A stretch of DNA of 64,000 nt from Flavipsychrobacter sp. (GTDB lineage: Bacteria > Bacteroidota > Bacteroidia > Chitinophagales > Chitinophagaceae): the NCBI GenBank assembly GCA_021155965.1, contig JAJNBJ010000004.1, positions 1 through 64,000 on the forward strand. The letters are read 5' to 3'. This document shows positions 16,975-26,037 of the stretch, one piece after another (within the stretch, counting starts at the first letter, position 1; each line of letters starts with the position of its first letter). The notes beneath the pieces are model-generated. The model made no database searches. It was not told where the DNA came from and was given only the letters and a program-made list of their open reading frames with translations. Both the position numbers and the translations under genes were made by a program.

Positions 16975-18888
16975 ATGTCATTCGCTTTCCAGGTAAAGAA
17001 TTTTGATGAATACAAGCAGGCTTATGAAAAGAGCGTGGCAGACCCTGAGCAATTCTGGAGCGATGTGGCAGAGGAATTTGTGTGGCGCAGGAAATGGGAC
17101 AGCGTATTGGAATGGAACTTTACACAACCGGATGTAAAATGGTTTATCAATGGCAAGCTGAACATTACTGAGAATTGCCTGGACAGGCACCTCGCAAAGC
17201 ATGGAGAGCAGCCTGCTATTATCTGGGAACCGAACGATCCAAATGAACAGCATAAGGTAATTACCTATAACGAACTGCACTTCAAAGTAAACCAGTTTGC
17301 CAATGTGCTGAAAAATAATGGCGTTAAAAAAGGTGATCGCATATGTATCTATATGGGCATGGTTCCTGAACTGCCCATAGCTATGCTGGCGTGTGCACGT
17401 GTTGGGGCTATACATTCTGTGATATTCGGCGGTTTCAGCGCACAGAGTATTTCCGATCGGCTGAAAGATGCAGGTGCGGAATTTATCATCACCTGCGATG
17501 GCGCTTTCCGCGGAGGAAAGGACATAGCACTCAAAGCTATTATTGACGATGCCCTCGTAGCCTGCGACTTTGTAAAAACCGTTATCGTATATAACCGCAC
17601 AAGCATACCTGTGAGCATGATAAAAGGCAGGGATGTATGGTGGCATGAAGAAATTGAAAAAGTGGAGGCACAGGGCAACCCGGTTGTGCATGCAGAGGAG
17701 ATGGATGCTGAAGACCCTTTGTTCATCCTGTACACTTCTGGTTCTACAGGCAAGCCCAAGGGCGTGGTGCATTCATCGGCAGGGTATATGGTGTATGCCA
17801 CTTATTCTTTTGTAAATGTTTTCCAATACCAGCCGGGCGATATTCATTTCTGCACGGCAGACATTGGCTGGATAACGGGGCATAGTTACATTGTATATAG
17901 TGTGTTATGTGCAGGCGGCACATCGCTGATGTATGAAGGCCTGCCCACATGGCCTGATGCAGGCCGGTTATGGGATATTGTTGACAAGCATAAAGTGAAC
18001 ATCCTGTACACTGCGCCAACTGCCATCCGCAGCCTGATGGCATATGGGCTGAACCCATTGGAAGGAAAAAAACTGGATACGCTTAAGGTATTGGGTACCG
18101 TGGGAGAACCCATAAACGAAGAAGCATGGCACTGGTATGATGAGCATATAGGCAAAAAGCGCTGCCCGGTAGTGGATACCTGGTGGCAGACAGAAACAGG
18201 AGGTATCATGTTGTCGAACCTGGCAGGCGTTACACCGTCTAAGCCAAGTTATGCAACACTGCCTTTACCCGGCATACAACCTATGCTGGTAGATGAACAG
18301 GGAAAAGAAATTATGGGCAATGATGTGAGTGGCAATTTATGCATCCGCTTCCCATGGCCTTCTATCATCCGCACTACTTACGGTGACCATGAGCGGTGCA
18401 GGCTCAATTATTTTGCTGCTTACAGCAATTTGTATTTCACCGGCGATGGATGTTACCGTGATGCACAAGGTAACTACCGCATTACGGGCCGTGTGGACGA
18501 TGTGCTGAACGTAAGCGGCCACCGCATTGGCACCGCAGAAGTGGAGAATGCCATTAATATGCACACCGGCGTGCTGGAAAGTGCCGTAGTTGGCTACCCG
18601 CACGACCTGAAAGGGCAGGGCATATACGCATTTGTGATCATGGAACAATTGCCGGAAGACGCCCAGAATATGCGTGCAGATATTTTACAAACCGTGAACC
18701 GCGTGATAGGCCCCATTGCACGCCCGGATAAGATACAATTCGTGACCGGCCTGCCCAAAACACGCAGCGGCAAAATAATGCGGCGCATATTGCGCAAAAT
18801 AGCAGAAGGCGAAATGAGTGCAATTGGCGATACCACCACATTGCTCGACCCTGCTGTGGTGGAAGATATAAAAAATGGTAGAGTGTAA
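16975..18888 (+). CDS. acs: Acetyl-CoA synthetase
   Basis: A 637-residue AMP-forming ligase (usual length ~640-650) converting acetate, ATP and CoA to acetyl-CoA in the cytoplasm. The adenylation motif YTSGSTGKPKGVVH (about residues 250-265), the TWWQTETGG block, the hinge TGRVDDVLNVSGHRIGTAE and the C-terminal PKTRSGKIMRR with Lys600, the residue reversibly acetylated in the family, are all present. It stands alone behind the repeat island; no acetyltransferase or deacetylase neighbour. No clear TAnnTTTG box was found in the 50 bases before the ATG. Confidence 0.96.
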   Translation: MSFAFQVKNFDEYKQAYEKSVADPEQFWSDVAEEFVWRRKWDSVLEWNFTQPDVKWFINGKLNITENCLDRHLAKHGEQPAIIWEPNDPNEQHKVITYNELHFKVNQFANVLKNNGVKKGDRICIYMGMVPELPIAMLACARVGAIHSVIFGGFSAQSISDRLKDAGAEFIITCDGAFRGGKDIALKAIIDDALVACDFVKTVIVYNRTSIPVSMIKGRDVWWHEEIEKVEAQGNPVVHAEEMDAEDPLFILYTSGSTGKPKGVVHSSAGYMVYATYSFVNVFQYQPGDIHFCTADIGWITGHSYIVYSVLCAGGTSLMYEGLPTWPDAGRLWDIVDKHKVNILYTAPTAIRSLMAYGLNPLEGKKLDTLKVLGTVGEPINEEAWHWYDEHIGKKRCPVVDTWWQTETGGIMLSNLAGVTPSKPSYATLPLPGIQPMLVDEQGKEIMGNDVSGNLCIRFPWPSIIRTTYGDHERCRLNYFAAYSNLYFTGDGCYRDAQGNYRITGRVDDVLNVSGHRIGTAEVENAINMHTGVLESAVVGYPHDLKGQGIYAFVIMEQLPEDAQNMRADILQTVNRVIGPIARPDKIQFVTGLPKTRSGKIMRRILRKIAEGEMSAIGDTTTLLDPAVVEDIKNGRV

Positions 18889-18967
18889 ATTAATTGTATT
18901 GATTGAACCAACTGTTAATAAAACCCGCTTCAATTGTGTATCAGCAGCATTCTTCAAATATTAGGTG

Positions 18968-18975
18968 TAAATTTG
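18968..18975 (+). promoter_or_regulatory. -7 box almost abutting the lipoprotein start at 18981
   Basis: TAAATTTG is an exact consensus match with only five bases between it and the ATG, which would give a very short or absent 5' leader. Confidence 0.5.
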
Positions 18976-18980
18976 AAATT

Positions 18981-19709
18981 ATGAACTTTCGTTTAGCGGC
19001 TTTATTACTATCTGTGGTGTTTGTATGCTGCAACAAAAATGAGGTCGTAAAAAAACCACCGGCCCCATTTGCATTTACCACCACTTACGATTCTGTTCAT
19101 ACCTGTTATGCAGAAAGTAATACTATTCTCTATTTTACGATAAATGTGCTGGGCGGCGATATTAACGATAACCCGGTAACCTACTCGGTCACAGGGTTAC
19201 CTCCGCAGGCTACAGTGGTACCTGCTGCACAAACGGTACGGGGCTTGCTGGGAGGCGCATTTACCATATCATTCGGTAATACTCCTGTGGGTACCTATAC
19301 TGCCAATTTTACCATCAGCAGTTCCTCTACAGGCACACGGGTACACAAACTGATATTGAATGTTAATCCACCCAAAGACTATGGCCCAACTCTAGCAGGC
19401 ACCTACAACAACAGCTATGACTTTTGTCAGCCGGATAGTTTCTTTTATTATAGTTCGGTAGTTTCAACTGTACCTGATACGCCTTACCTCATCAAGATCA
19501 GTAATATAAAAAACCTTGGTGCCAGTGTTAAAATAAGGGCGTTGCTATCAAAGACAATAACAGTACCGGTGCAATATGCCGGAGGTTACACCATATGGGG
19601 CCGCGGCACTTATACCAAAGACTCCGGTACCAATTACAGATTGATGATCAACGATACTATGGTGAAAGGCATTGATACACAACTCTGCACTATCCATATC
19701 GAACATTGA
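18981..19709 (+). CDS. Lipoprotein with putative Ig-like fold
   Basis: A 242-residue lipoprotein (signal ending VVFVC, Cys16). Residues about 40-135 resemble a bacterial Ig-like domain of the 'putative Ig' type (VTYSVTGLPPQATVVP, then a GGAFTISFGNTPVGTYTANFTI strand pair). The C-terminal ~95 residues are beta-rich with no recognised name. Start is placed at the methionine that begins the signal peptide; the longer frame from 18903 would read through the promoter. It converges with the next lipoprotein gene with only 8 bases between stops. Confidence 0.7.
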   Translation: MNFRLAALLLSVVFVCCNKNEVVKKPPAPFAFTTTYDSVHTCYAESNTILYFTINVLGGDINDNPVTYSVTGLPPQATVVPAAQTVRGLLGGAFTISFGNTPVGTYTANFTISSSSTGTRVHKLILNVNPPKDYGPTLAGTYNNSYDFCQPDSFFYYSSVVSTVPDTPYLIKISNIKNLGASVKIRALLSKTITVPVQYAGGYTIWGRGTYTKDSGTNYRLMINDTMVKGIDTQLCTIHIEH

Positions 19710-19717
19710 TCCAATTG

Positions 19718-20131
19718 CTATTGCTTCTCAAAAACTTCCCACGAAGTGCTTCCGCCAAAAGTATTGCTTAAGGTCATTTTGGAAGCAGAGATATTGTCTA
19801 TATGCAGGTTGATAGTAAGGGTTGTAAGGGCAGTATCAGTCAATTTCAACGTGGCCCCATCCACAGCCCAGGTAAATCCATCCTCATGTACGCCATTAGC
19901 AATTGTATGGCCTGTGCCGCCTGCGTTGTACACTGTTAGATAGTTGGTAGTATCCGCCATTTGTTCCGATGCGTCCATCACTCCGTTGCCGTTAACATCA
20001 TCTGCTTCTATTGTCAGTTTCCACGTGCCTGTGATCATATTCTGCGTAGAATTATCTTTTGGCTTTTTACAAGCGGTTCCAACTGCGGCAATAGTGCCAA
20101 TAGTAAAAATTGTTATTGCTATTCTTTTCAT
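19718..20131 (-). CDS. Lipocalin-like small lipoprotein
   Basis: A 137-residue lipoprotein (signal ending AVGTAC, Cys21). The mature part starts MITGTWKLTIEADDVNGNG and ends STSWEVFEKQ, the GTW...W pattern of small lipocalin-like domains common among Bacteroidota lipoproteins. An acidic DVNGNGVMDASEQ segment resembles a calcium-binding loop. Ligand unknown. Start set at the signal-peptide methionine. Confidence 0.7.
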   Translation of the reverse strand: MKRIAITIFTIGTIAAVGTACKKPKDNSTQNMITGTWKLTIEADDVNGNGVMDASEQMADTTNYLTVYNAGGTGHTIANGVHEDGFTWAVDGATLKLTDTALTTLTINLHIDNISASKMTLSNTFGGSTSWEVFEKQ

Positions 20132-20150
20132 AGCGATTTTTTTGAAGATG

Positions 20151-20158
20151 CAAAGGTA
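20151..20158 (-). promoter_or_regulatory. -7 box of the lipocalin-like lipoprotein gene
   Basis: TACCTTTG on the minus strand, 19 bases from the ATG and downstream of the ispF stop, so this gene has a promoter independent of the operon. Confidence 0.55.
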
Positions 20159-20178
20159 GGATGATAACACCTTCTAAA

Positions 20179-20664
20179 TCAACTTGCAATTTTTTGTAAC
20201 AAAACATTAGCAGTGGCAACTATCCCTTCTTCCCTGCCTACAAAGCTCATCTGCTCTGTAGTAGTGGCTTTTATGGAAATGGTATCAGGTGTTGTATTAA
20301 GTATGCCTGCGATGGTAGTGCGCATGTCGTCTACATACTTCCTGATTTTCGGTGCCTGGAGCAATACAGTACTATCAACGTTTACAAGTGTATACCCTTT
20401 TTCGCCAACGAGCTGGTAGCATTTATGCAGCAGCACTTTGCTGTCTATTCCTTTATAGGCTGTATCCGTATCGGGGAAGTGCTGGCCTATATCGCCGAGG
20501 GATAATGCGCCAAGTAAAGCATCGCATATGGCATGCAGCAACACATCAGCGTCAGAGTGACCAAGCGCCCCCTTGGTATGGGGTATAAGAATACCACCCA
20601 GCCAGAACTCACGTCCTTCAACCAGCTTGTGAAAATCTATGCCTTGCCCTATGCGAAATGACAT
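20179..20664 (-). CDS. ispF: 2-C-methyl-D-erythritol 2,4-cyclodiphosphate synthase
   Basis: A 161-residue trimeric enzyme of the MEP isoprenoid pathway, forming MEcPP and CMP. Zinc ligands are visible in GIDFHKL (Asp10, His12) and HSDADVLLHAICDALLGA (His44); the ATTTEQMSFVGREEGI C-terminal motif is intact. It is the third gene of a tight minus-strand operon, starting five bases after the hutU stop. No other MEP pathway gene is near. Confidence 0.95.
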   Translation of the reverse strand: MSFRIGQGIDFHKLVEGREFWLGGILIPHTKGALGHSDADVLLHAICDALLGALSLGDIGQHFPDTDTAYKGIDSKVLLHKCYQLVGEKGYTLVNVDSTVLLQAPKIRKYVDDMRTTIAGILNTTPDTISIKATTTEQMSFVGREEGIVATANVLLQKIAS

Positions 20665-20669
20665 CGTTA

Positions 20670-22328
20670 TTAAATGATTAGACCAAACTTATTTCCTGTC
20701 TCTATCGCTTCATCATAGCCAGCATCTGCATGGCGGATAACACCCATAGCAGGATCGTTGAATAATACACGTTTCAGGCGTTCTTCTGCATCCTGTGTGC
20801 CATCAGCTACAACCACCATACCTGCATGTAGTGAATAACCCATACCTACTCCGCCGCCATGATGGAATGATACCCAGCTTGCACCACCAGCAGTGTTTAT
20901 GAGTGCGTTGAGAATAGGCCAATCAGCTACCGCATCACTACCGTCCTTCATGGCTTCTGTTTCACGGTTGGGCGATGCAACAGAACCTGTATCCAAATGG
21001 TCACGGCCTATAACTATTGGTGCCTTTACTTTGCCGGTACGTACTAATTCATTAAAAAGTAATCCTGCTTTCTCACGGTCGCCCATGCCCAGCCAACAGA
21101 TACGTGCAGGCAAACCCTGGAACGCTATTCGCTCCCTTGCCATTACCAGCCAGCGGTGCAAACCTTTATTATCAGGGAATAGCTCCATCATGGCTTTGTC
21201 TGTAGTATAAATATCCTCAGGATCCCCACTCAGTGCCACCCAGCGGAACGGTCCTTTGCCCTCGCAAAATAGCGGGCGTATATATGCTGGCACAAAACCC
21301 GGGAAATCAAATGCATTAGTTACGCCACGCTTATCATGTGCCTGTCCGCGCAGATTATTGCCGTAATCAAAAGTGATGGCTCCACGCTTCTGCAACTCAA
21401 GCATCTGGCGCACATGGCGGGCCATGGTGTCCAGCGACCGACGTTTGTATTCTTCAGGGTCTGCACTGCGTAATGTATTTGCTTCAGCCACGCTCAGCCC
21501 TTCCGGAAAATAACCGATCAGTTCATCATGTGCCGATGTTTGGTCAGTAAGTGTATCCGGCGTAATATTTTTATCGATAAGGCGTTGCAGCAGGTCAACC
21601 ACATTGCAACATACACCTATAGATATACGCTCATTCTTTGCTTTAGCATCAAGCGACCATGCTATGGCTTCATCAATGTCTGAAGTATATTTGTCCAGGT
21701 AACGTGTTTCAATACGTTTTTGTATACGCCATTCTTCCATCTCCGCTGCAAGGCACACACCTTCATTCATGGTAATTGCCAAAGGTTGAGCGCCACCCAT
21801 ACCGCCAAGGCCTGCAGTAACATTCAATGTGCCCTTCAGTGAGCCATTGTAATGCTTATTAGCCAGTGAAAGATAAGTTTCATAAGTACCCTGTACAATA
21901 CCCTGTGAGCCTATATATATCCAGCTACCGGCTGTCATCTGGCCATACATCATCAGGCCCTTGGCTTCCAGCTCACGGAAATGCTCCCAATTCGCCCATT
22001 TACCAACAAGATTTGAATTAGCGATGAGCACTCGCGGTGCATTTTTATGAGAGCGGAGCACACCAACAGGTTTGCCGGATTGAACCATCAGTGTCTCATC
22101 TTCATTCAGATCTTTCAGGCACTTCAGTATTTTATCGTAGCTCTCCCAGTTGCGAGCTGCCTTACCTATACCACCATACACAACAAGGTCTTCCGGTCGT
22201 TCTGCAACTTCCGGGTCCAGGTTATTCTGTATCATGCGGTAAGCGGCTTCAGTTACCCAGTTTTTACAGGTAAGTTGCGGGCCCCGGGGAGCGTGGATCA
22301 CTCTTTTTGCTGCTGCTGCTTCTGACAT
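20670..22328 (-). CDS. hutU: Urocanate hydratase
   Basis: A 552-residue NAD-dependent enzyme (normal length ~550-560) that hydrates urocanate to imidazolone propionate in histidine degradation. Conserved blocks are visible: [57 protein letters not shown]-like C-terminal region and [19 protein letters not shown]. No other hut gene is present. It starts two bases after purC and ends five bases before ispF, so its expression must be tied to unrelated biosynthetic genes. Confidence 0.95.
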   Translation of the reverse strand: MSEAAAAKRVIHAPRGPQLTCKNWVTEAAYRMIQNNLDPEVAERPEDLVVYGGIGKAARNWESYDKILKCLKDLNEDETLMVQSGKPVGVLRSHKNAPRVLIANSNLVGKWANWEHFRELEAKGLMMYGQMTAGSWIYIGSQGIVQGTYETYLSLANKHYNGSLKGTLNVTAGLGGMGGAQPLAITMNEGVCLAAEMEEWRIQKRIETRYLDKYTSDIDEAIAWSLDAKAKNERISIGVCCNVVDLLQRLIDKNITPDTLTDQTSAHDELIGYFPEGLSVAEANTLRSADPEEYKRRSLDTMARHVRQMLELQKRGAITFDYGNNLRGQAHDKRGVTNAFDFPGFVPAYIRPLFCEGKGPFRWVALSGDPEDIYTTDKAMMELFPDNKGLHRWLVMARERIAFQGLPARICWLGMGDREKAGLLFNELVRTGKVKAPIVIGRDHLDTGSVASPNRETEAMKDGSDAVADWPILNALINTAGGASWVSFHHGGGVGMGYSLHAGMVVVADGTQDAEERLKRVLFNDPAMGVIRHADAGYDEAIETGNKFGLII

Positions 22329-22330
22329 AA

Positions 22331-23248
22331 TTAATTCAACTGGCTTAATGCTTCTACCAACTTCTTCTCTTCTTCTGCATGGTTCACATCATGCTTGATA
22401 AATGTTTTTCCGGTTACAACTTCGTATAGCTCAATGTAACGTTCAGATATAGACCCTACTACTTCCTCGGTCATCTCGGGTACGGTTTGTCCTTCCTTAC
22501 CCTGGAAGCCGTTTTCCATTAGCCACTCACGAACAAACTCTTTAGAAAGCTGGCGCTGCTGCTCACCTTTCCTCTGGCGCTCCTCATAGCCTTCAAGGTA
22601 AAAATACCTTGATGAATCCGGCGTGTGTATCTCATCTATCAGGTAAATGGTATTGCCTATTCTGCCAAACTCATACTTTGTATCCACCAGTATCAGTCCA
22701 CGCTCTTTCGCCATTTCACGGCCACGCTCAAATAAAGCCATCGTGTATTTTTCCAGTTGCTCGTATTCTTCTTTTGATACCAGCCCTGTGCGGATTATCT
22801 CCTCGCGAGAAATATCCTCATCATGGCCTTCATGTGCTTTTGTGGTTGGTGTGATTATCGGCCTTTCAAAGAAATCATTTTCTTTCATGCCGTCAGGCAT
22901 TGCAACACCGCACAGTTCGCGTTTGCCTGTTTTGTAGGTACGCCACGCATGACCGGTAAGGTTACCACGCACGACCATTTCCACAGGGTAGGTTTCGCAT
23001 TTAACACCAATAGTTGCGTTAGGCGATGGCACACACAGCTTCCAGTTAGGTACAATGTCCTGTGTAGCATCAAGAAATTGCGCTGCAATCTGGTTCAGCA
23101 CCTGGCCTTTGTAGGGTATCGGTTTTGGCAGCACCACATCGAATGCCGATATGCGGTCGCTCACTATCATCAGCAGGTATTTATCGTTAATAGTGTAAAC
23201 GTCTCTTACCTTTCCTTTGTAAAAATTAGTTTGTCCGGGAAATTGCAT
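22331..23248 (-). CDS. purC: Phosphoribosylaminoimidazole-succinocarboxamide synthase
   Basis: A 305-residue SAICAR synthetase of the purine pathway. Signature segments: [11 protein letters not shown] at the N-terminus, [19 protein letters not shown], the [10 protein letters not shown] motif and LVDTKYEFG. Length is of the longer (~300) class. It is first in the purC-hutU-ispF operon and has a clear promoter box upstream, divergent from the LysE-type gene. purF, acting earlier in the same pathway, is 0.9 kb away on the other strand. Confidence 0.95.
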   Translation of the reverse strand: MQFPGQTNFYKGKVRDVYTINDKYLLMIVSDRISAFDVVLPKPIPYKGQVLNQIAAQFLDATQDIVPNWKLCVPSPNATIGVKCETYPVEMVVRGNLTGHAWRTYKTGKRELCGVAMPDGMKENDFFERPIITPTTKAHEGHDEDISREEIIRTGLVSKEEYEQLEKYTMALFERGREMAKERGLILVDTKYEFGRIGNTIYLIDEIHTPDSSRYFYLEGYEERQRKGEQQRQLSKEFVREWLMENGFQGKEGQTVPEMTEEVVGSISERYIELYEVVTGKTFIKHDVNHAEEEKKLVEALSQLN

Positions 23249-23286
23249 ATTGAATATTTATTATTTAGGATTTTGAATAAGGAGTG

Positions 23287-23294
23287 CAAAGATA
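23287..23294 (-). promoter_or_regulatory. -7 box of the purC operon
   Basis: TATCTTTG on the minus strand, 38 bases upstream of the purC ATG. Confidence 0.6.
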
Positions 23295-23314
23295 AGTTGA
23301 TAAGTTGATAGGTT
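23291..23314. repeat. Three 8-base tandem repeats between divergent promoters
   Basis: GATAAGTT, GATAAGTT, GATAGGTT in tandem, lying exactly between the purC and lysE-like promoter boxes and supplying TTG triplets suitable as -33 elements for the plus-strand promoter. Confidence 0.5.
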
Positions 23315-23320
23315 GATTTG

Positions 23321-23328
23321 TATCTTCG
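23321..23328 (+). promoter_or_regulatory. -7 box of the LysE-type gene
   Basis: TATCTTCG, 40 bases before the ATG; a TTG at 23297-23299 lies 21 bases upstream and fits a -33 element. Confidence 0.5.
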
Positions 23329-23368
23329 TTTTAAATAATAAGTACAGCGCCTGAGAAGGAATTAAAAT

Positions 23369-24061
23369 ATGACAGATGCAATAATCAAAGGAATATTGGT
23401 GGGTTTGTTCATGGCTATATCTGTTGGGCCTACTTTATTTGTTATTATAAAGTATAGCCTGCATTACAGCCACAAAGCGGGAGTAGCATTTGTGCTGGGC
23501 GTATCTGTCAGCGATGCGTTGTATGTGACCCTTGCTAATGTAGCTGCAAACTGGCTGCGCGCCCTGGCTCCTTACGAAAAATATATAGCCACAGGCGGCG
23601 CTATTGCATTGATGGCCATAGGACTGAGTGGGATGTTGACAAAATATAAACCAAAACGTCCCTCATCCATACCAATGGATATTTCCCGTCGCGATTATTT
23701 TAAGATATGGCTGGGTGGTTTCCTGGTGAATACGTTAAACCCGGGTGTAATAGTAACCTGGCTTGGGGCCGTGACCATTATTGCCAACAAGCCGGGCTCA
23801 TACCGACTTGTACTTTTTGGCGTAGCATTGTTGATCATTTTAGGGATCGATTTTGTCAAAGTTTTCCTTGCCGACAAGATCAAAGTGCTGCTTACAGTAC
23901 GAAGGGTTATATATATGCAGCGTTTTTCTGCTGCATGCATTTTTTTGATAGGACTTACTTTATTAATTACCACCATATTTAGTAAGCCTGCAGGCAATGG
24001 CAAGGATGAAAATTCCATTAACAGGATATTATCATGCAACAGGCCTCCGCAAGCACCATAA
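23369..24061 (+). CDS. LysE-family amino-acid exporter
   Basis: A 230-residue inner-membrane protein with about six helices and the LysE/RhtB N-terminal signature GLFMAISVGPTLFVIIKYSLHYS... GVSVSDALYV, plus a central GGFLVNTLNPGVIVTWLG block. Such proteins export amino acids or related metabolites; the substrate is unknown. The C-terminal ~25 residues are polar and look like a non-conserved tail. It is a single gene, divergent from purC and followed by purF with its own promoter. Confidence 0.85.
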   Translation: MTDAIIKGILVGLFMAISVGPTLFVIIKYSLHYSHKAGVAFVLGVSVSDALYVTLANVAANWLRALAPYEKYIATGGAIALMAIGLSGMLTKYKPKRPSSIPMDISRRDYFKIWLGGFLVNTLNPGVIVTWLGAVTIIANKPGSYRLVLFGVALLIILGIDFVKVFLADKIKVLLTVRRVIYMQRFSAACIFLIGLTLLITTIFSKPAGNGKDENSINRILSCNRPPQAP

Positions 24062-24114
24062 GTTTTGTTGATTTACACATATATCCCTCCTTTTTAACTT
24101 ATCAGGCAAACGCG

Positions 24115-24122
24115 TATCTTTG
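24115..24122 (+). promoter_or_regulatory. -7 box of purF
   Basis: TATCTTTG, exact TAnnTTTG, eight bases before the purF ATG, giving a very short leader. Confidence 0.6.
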
Positions 24123-24130
24123 CGCCCAGA

Positions 24131-25975
24131 ATGTCTGACGCGATAAAGCACGAATGTGGCCTTGCCTACATCCGGCTACTCAAACCACTCTCATACTACC
24201 ACAGAAAATACGGGACTGCCTTTTACGGCCTGAATAAGTTGTACCTGCTTATGGAAAAGCAGCACAACCGCGGGCAGGACGGCGCGGGTATAGCTACCGT
24301 GAAGCTGAATACCGAACCGGGGCACCAGTTCATGCACCGGTTAAGGGTAGGAGGGGCGCAGGCGATCTCAAAAATTTTCCAGAGTGTGAATGAGGACGTT
24401 GCTGACCTGGAGAAAATGTATCCCGGCATACGCCAGCACCCGGGCCTGCTGAAAGGCTATATGAAATTCATAGGGGAAGTACTGATGGGGCATTTACGTT
24501 ATGGCACACAAGGCAAGAACAATGTTGAATTTTGTCACCCTTTTTTAAAGCCGCACATCAACCCAACACGCCACCTTACAATGGCGGGGAATTTTAACCT
24601 GGTAAATACGGATGAGCTATTCCAGATGCTGGATGCGCACCCAACCAGCATGATACGAGAAAGCGACCTGGGCGCAATGATAGAGACCATACACTACTAC
24701 CTGTGCATGGCAGATGATACCAACCCGGAAAATCTTAATATTGAAGGCATACTGAAACAAGCTACATCGCATTTTGACGGCGGCTTTGTGTTCTGCGGCC
24801 TTATAGGCAATGGCGACAGTTTTGTGATGCGCGATGCAAATGGCATACGTCCATGCTATTATCACCAGGATGATGAGGTGGTGGTAGCTGCATCAGAACG
24901 GGCAGCTATAATGACCACCTTCAACCTTACACAAGACCAGATCAAAAAACTGGAACCGGGGCACGCAGTTATTGTACGTTCAACCGGCGAGGTTAAGAAT
25001 GTGGAAATATTACCACCTAAAGAGCATACAGCTTGCAGCTTTGAGCGCATCTACTTCAGTCGCGGCAGCGACCCGGATATTTACCGCGAGCGTATGGCCT
25101 TGGGGCGCAACCTTGCCGGAACTGTGTTGAAAGCACTGGACAACCACCTTAAACATACTATAGTTTCTTTTATACCCAACACTGCCGAGATCGCGTTCTA
25201 TGGATTGATAAAGGGTCTTGAAGATTATCTTACCAAAATCAAACTGGAACGTATTCTTGTGCGGCCCGATATGCCGAAGGAGGAGCTGAATGAGCTGATA
25301 AGCCGCAGGGTGCGTATAGAAAAGATAGCCATTAAGGATGCTAAACTGCGCACCTTCATTACCGAAGATGCGGCACGCAACGAGATGGTGCAGCACGTGT
25401 ACGACATTACTTATGGCACGGTAGAAAGAGGTGTGGACACGCTGGTAGTGATAGACGATTCTATAGTACGCGGTACAACACTGCGCGAAAGTATCATCAG
25501 GATGCTGGACAGGCTGGGCCCTAAGCGCATCATTGTTGTATCGTCGGCGCCACAGATACGTTATCCCGATTGCTATGGTATAGATATGAGCCGCATGGGA
25601 GATTTCATTGCTTTCCAGGCGGCAGTTGGGTTATTGGCAGATACCGGGCAGGAAAGCAAATTGCAGGATATCTACCAGCAATGTAAAGATGCCGAAAATA
25701 GGGGCAAATTGCACGAGCAGAATTTTGTTAAAGGCGTTTACGACCCTTTCACAGCAGAAGAAATAAGTAAAAAAATTGCCTCCATGCTCCGGCACGAGGA
25801 AGTAAATGCAGGGGTAGATGTTATTTACCAGTCTATTGAAGGGCTGCATGAAGCCTGCACACATAACCAGGGCGACTGGTATTTTACCGGCAACTATCCC
25901 ACACCAGGCGGTAACCGAGTTGCTAACCGCGCTTTTATGAAATACATGGAAAAGCAGGAAGGCAGGGGATATTAA
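24131..25975 (+). CDS. purF: Amidophosphoribosyltransferase, long Bacteroidota form
   Basis: A 614-residue first enzyme of purine synthesis (PRPP plus glutamine to phosphoribosylamine). The N-terminal glutamine amidotransferase nucleophile would be Cys9 in KHECGLA, exposed after removal of a short leader; the glutaminase body has HNRGQDGAG and MGHLRYGTQG. The PRPP-binding loop is VVIDDSIVRGTT (about residue 440). The protein is some 100 residues longer than the Bacillus or E. coli enzyme, with extra segments around the first 40 residues and at the C-terminus, as in other Bacteroidota. It is a single-gene unit. Confidence 0.93.
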   Translation: MSDAIKHECGLAYIRLLKPLSYYHRKYGTAFYGLNKLYLLMEKQHNRGQDGAGIATVKLNTEPGHQFMHRLRVGGAQAISKIFQSVNEDVADLEKMYPGIRQHPGLLKGYMKFIGEVLMGHLRYGTQGKNNVEFCHPFLKPHINPTRHLTMAGNFNLVNTDELFQMLDAHPTSMIRESDLGAMIETIHYYLCMADDTNPENLNIEGILKQATSHFDGGFVFCGLIGNGDSFVMRDANGIRPCYYHQDDEVVVAASERAAIMTTFNLTQDQIKKLEPGHAVIVRSTGEVKNVEILPPKEHTACSFERIYFSRGSDPDIYRERMALGRNLAGTVLKALDNHLKHTIVSFIPNTAEIAFYGLIKGLEDYLTKIKLERILVRPDMPKEELNELISRRVRIEKIAIKDAKLRTFITEDAARNEMVQHVYDITYGTVERGVDTLVVIDDSIVRGTTLRESIIRMLDRLGPKRIIVVSSAPQIRYPDCYGIDMSRMGDFIAFQAAVGLLADTGQESKLQDIYQQCKDAENRGKLHEQNFVKGVYDPFTAEEISKKIASMLRHEEVNAGVDVIYQSIEGLHEACTHNQGDWYFTGNYPTPGGNRVANRAFMKYMEKQEGRGY

Positions 25976-26008
25976 ATTTAAGCAGATAGCAAATGTCGTG
26001 ATATTTGT

Positions 26009-26016
26009 TATTTTTG
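26009..26016 (+). promoter_or_regulatory. -7 box of the GT39-like gene
   Basis: TATTTTTG, exact consensus, 21 bases before the TTG start proposed for the next gene. Confidence 0.5.
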
Positions 26017-26037
26017 TCTTAAACCTCAAGATATATA

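Noticed and set aside
16978-17772. 264-codon open frame on the minus strand inside acs
   Set aside because: It is the complement of the fully conserved acs coding sequence, has no family resemblance and a Cys/His-rich composition typical of antisense shadows.
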